Below are positions 26,901 to 35,028 of a stretch of 64,000 nucleotides of DNA, piece by piece. A model generated the notes under the pieces. That model was not told where the DNA came from, did no database searches, and worked only from the letters and a program-made list of their open reading frames with translations. Each line of letters begins with the position of its first letter. Position 1 is the first letter of the stretch. Source of the DNA: Winogradskyella sp. MH6 (GTDB lineage: Bacteria; Bacteroidota; Bacteroidia; Flavobacteriales; Flavobacteriaceae); contig NZ_CP094494.1 in NCBI RefSeq assembly GCF_022810765.1, positions 2,790,001 to 2,854,000 of the forward strand. Reading direction: 5' to 3'. The translations under genes were made by a program, and so were the position numbers.

Positions 26901-27106
26901 TAGCTTACTCAAAAGGAGCTATTGCAATGGTAAAACTATCCGAATTAATAGGTGAAGACAAAGTAAATGAAGCATTAAGACATTTTTTAGCCAATAACAA
27001 ATACCCAAAAAAACCAACCTCTTTAGACTTACTTGAAGAATTTTACAATGTTGCACCAGATGAGGACACTAAGTCTGAAATTGTGAAGCTGTTTAAGGCA
27101 ATATGA
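23936..27106 (+). CDS. ABC-2 permease fused to an M1 (aminopeptidase-like) metalloprotease domain
   Basis: The 1056-residue protein has two sets of membrane helices (about 15-265 and 315-585), matching a duplicated ABC-2 permease. From about residue 600 it becomes an extracytoplasmic M1 gluzincin domain. Its zinc motif is HELSH (His911, Glu912, His915), followed by WWGNSLI and the third ligand in TESLAMYTE (Glu936, 20 residues after the second His, so slightly longer than in classical M1 enzymes). FTSGFAATAYPATIF stands where the GAMEN exopeptidase motif normally lies. Such fusions occur in Bacteroidota, but their role is unknown; coupled export and peptide trimming is one possibility. Confidence 0.88.
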   Translation: MNAIYQFQLKHGSNRWVLGLTGVILLFIGWFSGYKFNLTVGEGIYLNSPYTIGFMVALLSLSVIFLAILFAVEILYKEWDAKFDIILFSYPVSLKTYLIGKFSFFATKTLLCFFLLMVGFVIGQNLRTGSEIQSGFNLWSYMYPFLIFGVLNCFFVCSFLSMIAYTTRKKLLVVVGGLLLYVLYMVLLVFSNSPFMAGSMPQSIEVQQLSSIIDPFGVSAYFFEARNFSVSDKNQFVTPLFGFLALNRAVYLLLSLVFLWMAYRYYAFTKTVSKKELKPKKIKTPHKTSILQNTKTPTFNFNKASGVKAILSFAKVDLIYLFKSVTIVAVSILLVFFVGMEMYAEIDKGIRLPEYYASSGRLATSISQSFHFLGALILVYFVNDLYWRSSATNFYLIEQSTFYSKVKLKGHFISVSALILFFTVLLVVLALVFQVSYGYFHINWQAYLGVVVFNTLPLMLLAVFLIIVNSLLKHKYAALGVSILVVIVLTTPLIKMVLPYPLLHVFSGFKGVYSDLNGYGVYLPAFTYRLCFGIVLLGLLWMLHSYLKTRAWTKLKLGLVVVFIGLGIFSGSKFMKGYIPNDDETIATEAASYEKKYRHYQNIAQPTITDVETKINLYPSENAYQIEGTYILENLADEPIEKILLNFHSDLRIDEATLSVRGEKISIDQLVSEIKLNKPLIPGETATLEFNLSYKWYAVNGHESFNAIVDNGSFMRISNYYPTLGYQSDNELEDVQKRENYDLGEPTALKPLEMPEVFKNDFINLDMVVSTEVGHTPIGTGNLKKSWTEKDRVYSHYKTNDLPFRFAVASSEYKKKSITHKGINIEVLYDEKHPENVDRLLNNAMLSLDYCIDNFGVYPFEKMSFVEVSSFTSGFAATAYPATIFMTENMIFHTNIDSDPSKDVINELAGHELSHIWWGNSLINPDEREGASMLTESLAMYTEMMIYKKIYGTERMKERVKIHEQIYDNEKGLYGNSPLYKVPYGATHIAYSKGAIAMVKLSELIGEDKVNEALRHFLANNKYPKKPTSLDLLEEFYNVAPDEDTKSEIVKLFKAI

Positions 27107-27126
27107 CAAAAAATTGATAATTAAAA

Positions 27127-28215
27127 ATGAAAAAATTATTAACTCTAGCAATAATTAGTTTACTGTGGAATCAGAACATAATAGCTCAAAATGTTGGTGA
27201 TAATCATCAAAATTTAAGAGAGGTTGACTTAATAATACAGGCAGATAAAATTAAAATTGGAGGTACTCTGACTTTGCCAGCAACTTTTAATACGTCATCT
27301 TTAGTAATTATGAGTTCAGGTAGTGGGCCGCAAGATAGGGACGAAACATTAGACGGATTCAAAATATTTAAAGTTATAGCAGACCATTTAGCTACAAAAG
27401 GAATTGCATCTTTTCGATATGATGATAGAGGTGTAGGAAGTAGTACAGGAGATTTTGTAAATAGCACAATCGAAGACCATACGAAGGACTTGGAGCATAT
27501 TATGAGTTATTTTAAATCTTCAGAGAAACATACTTTTAATAAGTTTATATTGTTTGGGCATAGTCAAGGAGGTATACTTTCCTCTAAGGTTGCAGCTGAG
27601 AATGAATCTGTAAAAGGTCTAGTTTTAATGGCTACACCAGCAGTGCCTTTGGTAGAGGTGGTATTGTATCAAGTAAGACAAGAGTTTGATCAGACTAATA
27701 TTTCCAAATCATTAATCGAAGCAGATGTATCTGCACACAACAGGTTAATGAGGGCAATTGAAGATGGTACAGGAATAGAAAAAGCATACCAGTTATTTTG
27801 TAACACAACTGAAACTATTTTATATGAAATGAACTCAGAAAGCAAAATAGATTCGACAAAAGTTAAGCAAAAAGCTATTGCCAAAGCAGATGAATTTAAA
27901 ATTATATATAAACTACCTTCGTTAACATCTTTTCTTTATTATGATCCTGCAAATGATTTTGAAAAACTGACTATTCCTGTATTAAGTCTTTTCGGTGGTC
28001 TGGATTATCAAGTTCCCATTCACCAAAATAAGGATAGGATGGAAAATGCCCTTCTTAAATCGCGAACACAATTTAAATTATTAACTTTTGATAAGGCTAA
28101 TCATTATTTTCAAGAGGCTAAAACAGGTGAACGAAAGGAATATGTCACACTTGAAAAGAATTTTGTTCCTGATTTTTTAAATCAAATTTCAGAGTGGATT
28201 CTTAATTCTAAATAG
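27127..28215 (+). CDS. Exported alpha/beta hydrolase
   Basis: The 362-residue protein has a signal peptide (MKKLLTLAIISLLWNQNIIAQ). The hydrolase core includes VIMSSGSGPQDRDE, FRYDDRGVGSSTG, and the nucleophile elbow FGHSQGG with Ser146. FGGLDYQVP carries the probable Asp and KANHYFQ the probable His. This is the acyl-peptidase/dienelactone hydrolase-like group, with unknown substrate. It lies 20 bp after the permease-peptidase gene and may be in the same unit. Confidence 0.85.
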   Translation: MKKLLTLAIISLLWNQNIIAQNVGDNHQNLREVDLIIQADKIKIGGTLTLPATFNTSSLVIMSSGSGPQDRDETLDGFKIFKVIADHLATKGIASFRYDDRGVGSSTGDFVNSTIEDHTKDLEHIMSYFKSSEKHTFNKFILFGHSQGGILSSKVAAENESVKGLVLMATPAVPLVEVVLYQVRQEFDQTNISKSLIEADVSAHNRLMRAIEDGTGIEKAYQLFCNTTETILYEMNSESKIDSTKVKQKAIAKADEFKIIYKLPSLTSFLYYDPANDFEKLTIPVLSLFGGLDYQVPIHQNKDRMENALLKSRTQFKLLTFDKANHYFQEAKTGERKEYVTLEKNFVPDFLNQISEWILNSK

Positions 28216-28321
28216 TTTACAATTTAATTCTTAAACTCTTTGATTTAAAATTTATCCTTATCCATTAAAGACTTGTCTAGACTCAAAATTAGTTTCTGTA
28301 TTGGAAAGGAATTTTTTCACT

Positions 28322-30451
28322 TTAATAATCCTTAACCTTAGCACCGTTGTTATTAAATACACCATTAACTACATTGCCAGATTTAGCATATTTCATTTTT
28401 CCTAAACCATCGATTTTATCATCAACAAAGTAGCCTTTAAAAACAGACGTGTCTACATAGGTGTATTTACCATACCCATTTCTTTTTCCGTTGGTTGAGT
28501 AAGCACCAGTGTAAGTACTATTGTTAGTCCAATAGTATGTGCCTAAATGTGCACGATAACCGTTATTAAAAAAGCCAATATAATAATCTCCATTATTATA
28601 CGTGTATTTACCAAACCCATTACTGCAATCACCTACGCAACTGCCTGAAACTTTATTTGCTTTGTAATCTGTTCCTAGGTTTTTTACAAGTTCTCCGTTT
28701 AAGTATTTTCCTATGCTATTTATACTTCCATATTTATCAACAACATAACCATAACCATCTTGTTTGCCATTTTTCCATTGTCCTATGTACGTGTTACCAG
28801 ATGATGACCAATAATAAAATCCTGTACCTTCGCGTCTGTTGTCATTGTATTCACCATGGTACGAGCCACCATTAGTATAACTAATGTAGGTTACACCATT
28901 AAGAGATCCATTACTAAAAGTAGACTCAGTTTCAGATTCTGGTAGTTTTATTTTGCCCCAACCATTTTTACAATCTCCTTCTATACATTGGTAACCAGAA
29001 GAACTAGAATTGTCGGGATTAGTATTATTTGAAGTGCTCGTAACTTGAGTTGATGAATTACTATTGGTAGCTGTATTTAATTCATTATTATAATGTTTTC
29101 CTTTAAAAACTTTACCCTCTCTAGCAGCATCAAAACCAGAAAGAACATAGGTTGGTTTATCATCAATAAAAATGACTGGGTCACCATTTTTTAGGTATTC
29201 AAATCTTGCTTTTTTATAATCGATATGTTTTCCTTTTACAACAATAAAGAAGGTTTCGTTTTCTAAATTTCGATTGTATACAATTGAAGCTGTATCTGTG
29301 GTAAAAACACGTATAGGTTTTATTTCCTTATGCTTAATGTTGTTGTAATTATCAATGATGTAAGTAATACCGCTACTTTTATCTATACGATAGTCAATCA
29401 TGTGTGGACCAATAAAAGAAAACTCTCTTGATTTTACTCTGTTTTGACCATGAATGTAATTGATAAACTTTCCGTCATAAGCATAATTGATATATGGTAA
29501 ACCTTTGGATAATACTTTTGTTACAGGTATGCGTGTGTCTATGGTATGATCTGCTTCTATAACGTTTGGGACTGAATAGTAGGTTTCTGTAAGACCATCA
29601 TAAATTACTTTTTCATTAGGTTTCATTCCTTTGCTTATCTCTATATCTTTAGCATGTTTGCCATTAATATATACGGCAGGTAATATTTTACCTTTTTTTA
29701 GATTGCTAGACATATAATAATACCCAAATTCTATATTCAAAGGTTTGTTTGTATCACTGTAGTAACGGTTAAACGTTTCAAATACTCTAGGATTTTCTTT
29801 ACCGGCAGTATAAAATTTACTTTTGTTTCCTTTAAAATCAGTTTCTACAACATAGTCAAAAACATCAGATGCTAGTTCTTCCTTTACTGTATAGCCATTG
29901 CGATAATGTATTTTATTTGTATAACCAGCCTTTCCGTCTGCATATATATATTGTGTGGTTACAATAAGTGTATTTCCTGCTTTGTTATAGCTGTAATATC
30001 TGGTTTGGTCTAACACACCCTTTTTTTTGTACACCATTTCAGTAACACGGTTTTTGCTATCGTATTTATAGGTTTTTTCATCTCCGTAGGTGTTTTTCTC
30101 ATAAACTAAGAGGTTTTGAGTGTTAAATTGATAGTTGTATTCTGAACCAGATTTGTATTTATAACGAATAATGTTGCCTCTTGAATCGTATTCAAATTCA
30201 TCATCGTAATTGTTTCCAGTTATCCTGCCTGAATTGTCATAATAATATCTAGTACCGAAGTTGTAAATAAGATTACCATTTTTATCAAAAATTTTCCCAT
30301 CTGAAGCGTAAATGTCACCTTTTAAGAAAAAATGCTCTTTTTTGTGTTTAAAACCAAGGGGATTTACCGGAGCGTTGACAAAATCAAAACTTTGACCAGA
30401 AATACTTAAACTAAATGTTGCTAAAAAAATAAGGCTTAGTAGGTTTTTCAT
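28322..30451 (-). CDS. Exported YD-like and MORN-repeat protein
   Basis: The 709-residue protein has a signal peptide. The N-terminal part (about 30-180) shows YD/RHS-like short repeats, such as YYDNSGRITGNNYDDEFEYD and YKYDSKNRVTEM. The C-terminal 230 residues are MORN repeats (SYHGEYNDNRREGTGFYYW, YIGQWKNGKQDGYGYV, YTGAYSTNGKRNGYGKYTY). Two near-identical units, CIEGDCKNGWGK and CVGDCSNGFGK, place paired cysteines at the start of MORN blocks. Between lies a Ser/Thr/Asn-rich linker. A surface or periplasmic scaffold role is likely. It stands alone. Confidence 0.8.
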   Translation of the reverse strand: MKNLLSLIFLATFSLSISGQSFDFVNAPVNPLGFKHKKEHFFLKGDIYASDGKIFDKNGNLIYNFGTRYYYDNSGRITGNNYDDEFEYDSRGNIIRYKYKSGSEYNYQFNTQNLLVYEKNTYGDEKTYKYDSKNRVTEMVYKKKGVLDQTRYYSYNKAGNTLIVTTQYIYADGKAGYTNKIHYRNGYTVKEELASDVFDYVVETDFKGNKSKFYTAGKENPRVFETFNRYYSDTNKPLNIEFGYYYMSSNLKKGKILPAVYINGKHAKDIEISKGMKPNEKVIYDGLTETYYSVPNVIEADHTIDTRIPVTKVLSKGLPYINYAYDGKFINYIHGQNRVKSREFSFIGPHMIDYRIDKSSGITYIIDNYNNIKHKEIKPIRVFTTDTASIVYNRNLENETFFIVVKGKHIDYKKARFEYLKNGDPVIFIDDKPTYVLSGFDAAREGKVFKGKHYNNELNTATNSNSSTQVTSTSNNTNPDNSSSSGYQCIEGDCKNGWGKIKLPESETESTFSNGSLNGVTYISYTNGGSYHGEYNDNRREGTGFYYWSSSGNTYIGQWKNGKQDGYGYVVDKYGSINSIGKYLNGELVKNLGTDYKANKVSGSCVGDCSNGFGKYTYNNGDYYIGFFNNGYRAHLGTYYWTNNSTYTGAYSTNGKRNGYGKYTYVDTSVFKGYFVDDKIDGLGKMKYAKSGNVVNGVFNNNGAKVKDY

Positions 30452-30589
30452 GACTTAAAGTGTTTATACAAAAGTCAAAAAATTTAATTAGCAAAACCAT
30501 ACGATAAAATGCGTATTTTCAATAATGTATAAAAGTTTGTAAAGAATCTGTAGGCTTTAGCTATTAGTTTGTAGAACAATCATTACTTT

Positions 30590-30633
30590 GTAACAAAAGT
30601 TACTGATATTAGTGAAATAGTCTATTAGCTTTG
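30590..30633 (+). promoter_or_regulatory. CRP/FNR-type site A with -7 element (TauE promoter)
   Basis: GTAACAAAAGTTAC (30590-30603) is a perfect GTAAC-N4-GTTAC palindrome. A perfect TAGCTTTG -7 element (30626-30633) follows after 22 bp, which would put the palindrome centre near -41 of the transcript, as for class II CRP/FNR activation. Confidence 0.72.
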
Positions 30634-30655
30634 AGACTTCACTTACTAACTATTT

Positions 30656-31456
30656 ATGGATGTAAATCAAATTTTTGGCTACTTAGGCGCCTTGTTTATT
30701 GGAGTTGTTTTAGGACTTATTGGAGGTGGAGGATCAATATTAACGGTTCCTATTTTAGTGTATCTACTTTTTATCAATCCCGTAACTGCAACAGCATACT
30801 CACTTTTTGTGGTTGGTGTTTCTTCTTTAGTAGGTGCTATTAGAAATATTCAAAAAGGCTTAGTAGATTTTAGAACAGCCATAGTATTTGCTATACCAGC
30901 TTTTATTGCAGTATACACAACAAGAAGGTATTTGGTACCAGCTATACCTGAAGAATTATTTTCAATAGGAGATTTTATAGTAACAAAAAACATAGGTATT
31001 ATGTTATTCTTTGCTCTTGTAATGCTGGTAGCTTCAATATCTATGATAAGAAATAAACGCGATGATACAGGTGAAACTACTGAAGTCTCTTATAACTATC
31101 CTTTAATCATTATAGAAGGCGCTTTAGTTGGTGTTGTAACGGGAATTGTTGGCGCAGGTGGAGGATTCTTAATAATACCTGCATTAGTATTGCTTGCTAA
31201 GTTACCGATGAAAAAAGCTGTAGCTACATCTTTGCTTATAATAGCCATTAAATCACTAATCGGGTTTATTGGTGATGTAGAAAACTTAGACATTGACTGG
31301 CAATTTCTCTTAATATTCACATCAATATCTGTAATAGGCATATTTTTAGGGATTTATCTCTCGAATTTTATTGAAGGAAAGAAGCTAAAAAAAGGCTTTG
31401 GATGGTTTGTATTGATAATGGGTATTTACATTATTTATAAGGAGCTAACAATGTAA
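30656..31456 (+). CDS. TauE/SafE-family sulfite exporter-like membrane protein
   Basis: The 266-residue protein has about eight membrane helices in two half-repeats. The two glycine-rich family signatures are GLIGGGGSILTVPILVY near residue 20 and GIVGAGGGFLIIPALV near 165, characteristic of TauE/SafE. The family exports sulfite, sulfoacetate or related organosulfur anions. Its neighbours (persulfide dioxygenase-like, rhodanese, SQR) suggest export of sulfite or thiosulfate formed from sulfide. Its stop lies inside the next CRP/FNR-type palindrome (31453). Confidence 0.9.
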   Translation: MDVNQIFGYLGALFIGVVLGLIGGGGSILTVPILVYLLFINPVTATAYSLFVVGVSSLVGAIRNIQKGLVDFRTAIVFAIPAFIAVYTTRRYLVPAIPEELFSIGDFIVTKNIGIMLFFALVMLVASISMIRNKRDDTGETTEVSYNYPLIIIEGALVGVVTGIVGAGGGFLIIPALVLLAKLPMKKAVATSLLIIAIKSLIGFIGDVENLDIDWQFLLIFTSISVIGIFLGIYLSNFIEGKKLKKGFGWFVLIMGIYIIYKELTM

Positions 31457-31496
31457 CTTTTGTTACAGCCCGATTTTAGGAATGTTAGTATCTTAA
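31453..31496 (+). promoter_or_regulatory. CRP/FNR-type site B with -7 element (MBL/rhodanese promoter)
   Basis: GTAACTTTTGTTAC (31453-31466; flanking T and A make a perfect 16-bp palindrome) overlaps the TauE stop codon. TATCTTAA (31489-31496) lies exactly 22 bp downstream. Confidence 0.68.
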
Positions 31497-31528
31497 TTGA
31501 AATTTATTCACATTAACCAAAAATAATT

Positions 31529-32944
31529 ATGAATATAGAACAGATTTATACAGGGTGTTTGGCACATGCAGCCTACTACATTGAAAGTAAAGGCGAAGCT
31601 GCGATTTTTGATCCATTACGAGAAGTACAGCCATACATTAATAGAGCAAAGCTTGACGATGCAAAAATCAAATATATCTTTGAAACACATTTCCATGCAG
31701 ACTTTGTTTCAGGGCATTTAGATCTTAAAGAAAAAACAGGTGCCAAAATTGTATTTGGTCCAAAAGCAAAGCCAAATTACGATGCTATCGTTGCAGAAGA
31801 TGGGCAGATTTTTGAAGTTGGTGATTACAAGGTTAAAGTTATTCATACTCCAGGTCATACCATGGAAAGTACAACCTACTTGCTTATAGATGAAAATGGA
31901 AAAGAACACGGACTTATAACTGGAGATACTTTGTTTATAGGAGATGTTGGTAGACCAGACTTAGCACAAAAAGTAGTTGCAGAACTTACTCAAGATAAAT
32001 TAGCGTCTCTATTATACGATTCTTTACGTAATAAAATAATGCCATTGAGCGATGATTTAATTGTGTATCCAAATCATGGAGCAGGATCTGCTTGTGGTAA
32101 AAACATGAGTAAAGAAACTACAGATACACTTGGTAATCAGAAGAGAACTAATTATGCACTTCGTGCAGATATGACCAGAGAAGAATTTATAGAAGAACTA
32201 TTAGAAGGCTTAACCGAGCCACCAGGATATTTTCCACAAAATGTATTAATGAATATTAAAGGATACGAGAGTTTTGATAAAGTCATGGATAAAGCACAAA
32301 ATCCATTATCACCAAAAGCTTTTGAAGTTGCTGCAAATGAAACCGAAGCTATAGTCCTAGATGTTCGCCATCAATCAGAATTTATTAAAGGACACATACC
32401 ACGATCTGTATTTATTGGTATTGACGGTAATTTTGCGCCATGGGTAGGAGCATTAATTGTAGATGTTACACAACCTATTTTATTAGTAGCTCCAAAAGGA
32501 AGAGAAGAAGAGGTGGTTACCAGATTATCTAGAGTTGGTTTTGATAATGTTATAGGCTACTTAGATGGAGGATTTGAGGCTTGGAAAGATGCCGATATGG
32601 AAATAGATACTATTACTTCAATTTCTGCTGAGGAATTTGCAAAGGACTTTGAAGATAAAAAAGATGTTGTTTTTGATGTTAGAAGAGAAGGAGAATATGT
32701 TGCTGAACATGTGGATGGAGCTAAGAATACACAATTAGATTATTTAAATAATTACTTAAGTGAATTTCCAGAGGATAAAACATTTTATGTGCACTGTGCA
32801 GGTGGTTATCGTTCTGTAATTGCCGCTTCAATACTAAAGAGTAGAGGTATTCATAATTTGGTAGATATAGCTGGAGGTTATGATGCTATTAAGAAAACAG
32901 ACATACCAAGAACAGACTATGTTTGTCCCTCTACTTTAAAATAG
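31529..32944 (+). CDS. MBL-fold persulfide dioxygenase-like protein with two rhodanese domains
   Basis: The 471-residue protein has an N-terminal metallo-beta-lactamase domain of the ETHE1 persulfide dioxygenase type (about 1-250; THFHADFVSGH with His54, His56, Asp58, then HTPGHTMEST and GDTLFIGDVGRPD). Two rhodanese domains follow. The first (about 265-365) has the loop VAPKGREE with Ala321 where the catalytic Cys should be, so it is inactive. The second (about 370-471) retains Cys423 in HCAGGYRS. The layout matches CstB-like enzymes that oxidise persulfides to thiosulfate or sulfite. It probably works downstream of the SQR at 35029. Confidence 0.9.
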   Translation: MNIEQIYTGCLAHAAYYIESKGEAAIFDPLREVQPYINRAKLDDAKIKYIFETHFHADFVSGHLDLKEKTGAKIVFGPKAKPNYDAIVAEDGQIFEVGDYKVKVIHTPGHTMESTTYLLIDENGKEHGLITGDTLFIGDVGRPDLAQKVVAELTQDKLASLLYDSLRNKIMPLSDDLIVYPNHGAGSACGKNMSKETTDTLGNQKRTNYALRADMTREEFIEELLEGLTEPPGYFPQNVLMNIKGYESFDKVMDKAQNPLSPKAFEVAANETEAIVLDVRHQSEFIKGHIPRSVFIGIDGNFAPWVGALIVDVTQPILLVAPKGREEEVVTRLSRVGFDNVIGYLDGGFEAWKDADMEIDTITSISAEEFAKDFEDKKDVVFDVRREGEYVAEHVDGAKNTQLDYLNNYLSEFPEDKTFYVHCAGGYRSVIAASILKSRGIHNLVDIAGGYDAIKKTDIPRTDYVCPSTLK

Positions 32945-32964
32945 CTCTTAAGTTATAAACAAAT

Positions 32965-33005
32965 AAAAGCATATACTTCAAAACCTAGTGCGGTATATGC
33001 TTTTT
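32965..33005 (+). terminator. Terminator after the MBL/rhodanese gene
   Basis: 12-bp stem AAAAGCATATAC (32965-32976) / GTATATGCTTTT (32993-33004) with a 16-nt loop and T run. Confidence 0.7.
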
Positions 33006-33007
33006 GT

Positions 33008-33051
33008 GTAACATAGGTTACGCTATAAAAATAGTTAAACAACTAATTTTA
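33008..33051 (+). promoter_or_regulatory. CRP/FNR-type site C with -7 element (rhodanese operon)
   Basis: GTAACATAGGTTAC (33008-33021), then TAATTTTA (33044-33051) after exactly 22 bp. The -7 box touches the first ATG of the rhodanese gene, so transcription may begin inside the longest reading frame. Confidence 0.68.
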
Positions 33052-33425
33052 TGATGGTTAAAACATTAACAATAAAAATTATTCTTATGTCATTTTTCGC
33101 TTCATTATTCGGTTCTAAAGTATCACAAAGCGATACTATAAAACTATTATCACCAGAAGAATTTAAAGAGCAGGTTGAAAATAAAAAGGTTCAGTTAATA
33201 GATGTTAGAACACCACCTGAATTTAAAGGAGGCCATATAAAAGGTGCAAAAAACATAGATTTTTTCTCAGGAAAATTCAATGTTGAATTTAACAAGTTAA
33301 ATAAAGATAAAGCCGTTTATGTATACTGTCGAAGTGGAAGTAGAAGTAGACAAACGTCTAAAAAGTTAGAAGCTATGGGATTTACAGAAATCTATGATTT
33401 AAAGGGAGGTATATTAAGATATTAA
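33051..33425 (+). CDS. Single-domain rhodanese
   Basis: The 124-residue protein is one rhodanese domain with active-site loop YCRSGSRSR (Cys93) and the CH2A-like motif LIDVRTPPEFKGGHI. It would carry sulfane sulfur as a Cys persulfide between donors such as SQR and acceptors such as thiols or thioredoxin. The N-terminus is ambiguous: from ATG 33051 the first 20 residues look like a membrane/signal segment; from ATG 33087 (MSFFASLFG) it would be cytoplasmic. The predicted -7 box at 33044-33051 favours the later start. The cytochrome gene follows after 10 bp. Confidence 0.85.
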   Translation: MMVKTLTIKIILMSFFASLFGSKVSQSDTIKLLSPEEFKEQVENKKVQLIDVRTPPEFKGGHIKGAKNIDFFSGKFNVEFNKLNKDKAVYVYCRSGSRSRQTSKKLEAMGFTEIYDLKGGILRY

Positions 33426-33435
33426 TTAGATTTTT

Positions 33436-34464
33436 ATGAAATACATTGCATTAATACTGTTATCTGTCTTTGTTTTGAGTTGCAACAACTCTAAGAATAA
33501 AGATTTATCTGCCTTTGAAAAAAACATGCAAGCCAACAATCATCCAGGTAAAAAACTAATGGAGACCAATTGTTATGTGTGCCATAGCCCAACAGCAAGC
33601 CATGATGATAGAATTGCTCCGCCAATGGTAGCTATAAAAAAGCATTACATAGATGATAAAACTACTAAAGAAGAATTTATAGCAGACATGAAGGCATGGA
33701 TAAAAAATCCAAATGAAACTGATGCCAAAATGAGAGGTGCTGTTAGACGCTTTGGTGTAATGCCAAAGCAAGTTTTTCCTGAGGAGACTATTGAAAAAAT
33801 AGCGGATTACATGTACGATTTTGAAATCGATCAACCAGAGTGGTTCGAAGATCATTTTAATGAAGAAAAAGGAAAACACAACGGAAATGGGCAAGGTAAA
33901 GGAATGGGCAACGGCAAAGGCATGGGACAAGGTAAAGGAAAACATCAGCAACAAGCACAGACCAGTTATGAAGATTTACCTTATGGAGAAAGAGGTTTAA
34001 AGTATGCTTTAACCACCAAAGCTGTTTTGGGTAAAAATCTTATGGGTACTATTCAAAAAAAAGGAACTTTAGAAGCCTTGGAATTTTGTAATGTTAGAGC
34101 GTATCCATTAACCGATAGTATGGCAGTAGTACACAATGCGTCTATAAAACGTGTGAGTGATAAACCCAGAAATCAAAAGAACAAAGCCAATAATGAAGAG
34201 TTAGAATATATAGAAACGTTTAAAAACCTTCTTTCAGAAAAGAAGGAAATCAATCCAATTGTAAAGGAATCTGATAATGATGTTCATGTATATTACCCAA
34301 TTATAACAAATACAATGTGCTTGCAGTGTCATGGTAAAATAGAGACTAATATTAAGCCAGATATTTTAAAATCACTAACTTTACTATATCCTGAAGATAG
34401 AGCGAAAGGCTATTCAGAAAACCAAGTAAGAGGTATGTGGAATGTATCTTTTAAAAAGAATTAA
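33436..34464 (+). CDS. Dihaem cytochrome c lipoprotein with DUF3365 domain
   Basis: The 342-residue protein has a lipobox (VFVLSCNNS, Cys16). The first haem site CYVCH (Cys46, Cys49, His50) sits in a small cytochrome c domain. A Gly/Lys/Gln-rich linker at about 150-175 (KGMGNGKGMGQGKGKH) follows. A DUF3365 (Tll0287-like) domain then covers about 180-340, including a second haem site CLQCH (Cys295, Cys298, His299). DUF3365 is a putative haem-based redox/gas sensor domain. Position between rhodanese and thioredoxin suggests a role as electron acceptor in sulfur oxidation or as periplasmic redox sensor. Confidence 0.85.
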   Translation: MKYIALILLSVFVLSCNNSKNKDLSAFEKNMQANNHPGKKLMETNCYVCHSPTASHDDRIAPPMVAIKKHYIDDKTTKEEFIADMKAWIKNPNETDAKMRGAVRRFGVMPKQVFPEETIEKIADYMYDFEIDQPEWFEDHFNEEKGKHNGNGQGKGMGNGKGMGQGKGKHQQQAQTSYEDLPYGERGLKYALTTKAVLGKNLMGTIQKKGTLEALEFCNVRAYPLTDSMAVVHNASIKRVSDKPRNQKNKANNEELEYIETFKNLLSEKKEINPIVKESDNDVHVYYPIITNTMCLQCHGKIETNIKPDILKSLTLLYPEDRAKGYSENQVRGMWNVSFKKN

Positions 34465-34473
34465 AAGTCAGGT

Positions 34474-34770
34474 ATGAGCAAATTTTCAGAAATTATAAAT
34501 AAAGACAAGCTCGTTTTAGTTGATTTTTTTGCAGAGTGGTGTGGTCCTTGCAAAATGATGTCTCCTATCCTAAAACAAGTAAAGGATAACCTTGGTAATA
34601 GAGTCTCTATAATAAAGATTGATGTTGATAAAAACCAATCTCTAGCAACTAAATATCAGGTAAGAGGTGTGCCAACCTTAATGTTGTTTAAAAATGGAGA
34701 GCAAGTATGGAGGCAATCTGGTGTGCTTCAAAAAGACGACCTAATTAATATTATTACCAGTAACGATTAG
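34474..34770 (+). CDS. Thioredoxin
   Basis: The 98-residue protein is a complete thioredoxin fold without a signal peptide: FFAEWCGPCKMM (Cys23, Cys26), IDVDKNQSLATKYQVRGVPTLMLFKNGE with the cis-Pro in VPT. It is shorter at its N-terminus than the housekeeping TrxA (about 105-109 residues). It lies 9 bp after the cytochrome gene and ends the rhodanese-cytochrome-thioredoxin operon. It likely reduces persulfides on rhodanese or other partners in sulfide metabolism. Confidence 0.9.
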   Translation: MSKFSEIINKDKLVLVDFFAEWCGPCKMMSPILKQVKDNLGNRVSIIKIDVDKNQSLATKYQVRGVPTLMLFKNGEQVWRQSGVLQKDDLINIITSND

Positions 34771-34852
34771 CCTTAAAGCTAATCGCTGGGTTGATTTTTC
34801 TTAAAATCCTCAATTTTTTAAGGACTATATCCTATCTAATTTATTGTTTTAG

Positions 34853-34881
34853 CAACTCTCTAATTAATGAGTTGTTTTTTT
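34853..34881 (+). terminator. Terminator downstream of thioredoxin
   Basis: CAACTC / GAGTTG 6-bp stem, 10-nt loop, followed by a run of seven T. A separate 8-bp hairpin overlaps the thioredoxin stop codon (CGATTAGC/GCTAATCG, 34764-34785), without a T tract. Confidence 0.6.
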
Positions 34882-34941
34882 GTTATTGTATTAAAAAAAG
34901 GAATCAAAACTTAATGTTTATTTAAATTAATAGGCATTTAT

Positions 34942-34984
34942 GTAACAAAAGTTACATTCTTTAAGTTAAAACAATCTAATTTTA
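34942..34984 (+). promoter_or_regulatory. CRP/FNR-type site D with -7 element (SQR promoter)
   Basis: GTAACAAAAGTTAC (34942-34955), extended by flanking T and A to a perfect 16-bp palindrome. TAATTTTA (34977-34984) lies 21 bp downstream. Confidence 0.7.
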
Positions 34985-35028
34985 AACAGATTGATAACTA
35001 ACTAACACTAAATAAACAATTTACATTC

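Noticed and set aside
33880..33955. Glycine/lysine codon repeats that look like a tandem DNA repeat
   Set aside because: It is a coding low-complexity linker between the two haem domains of the cytochrome, not an independent repeat.
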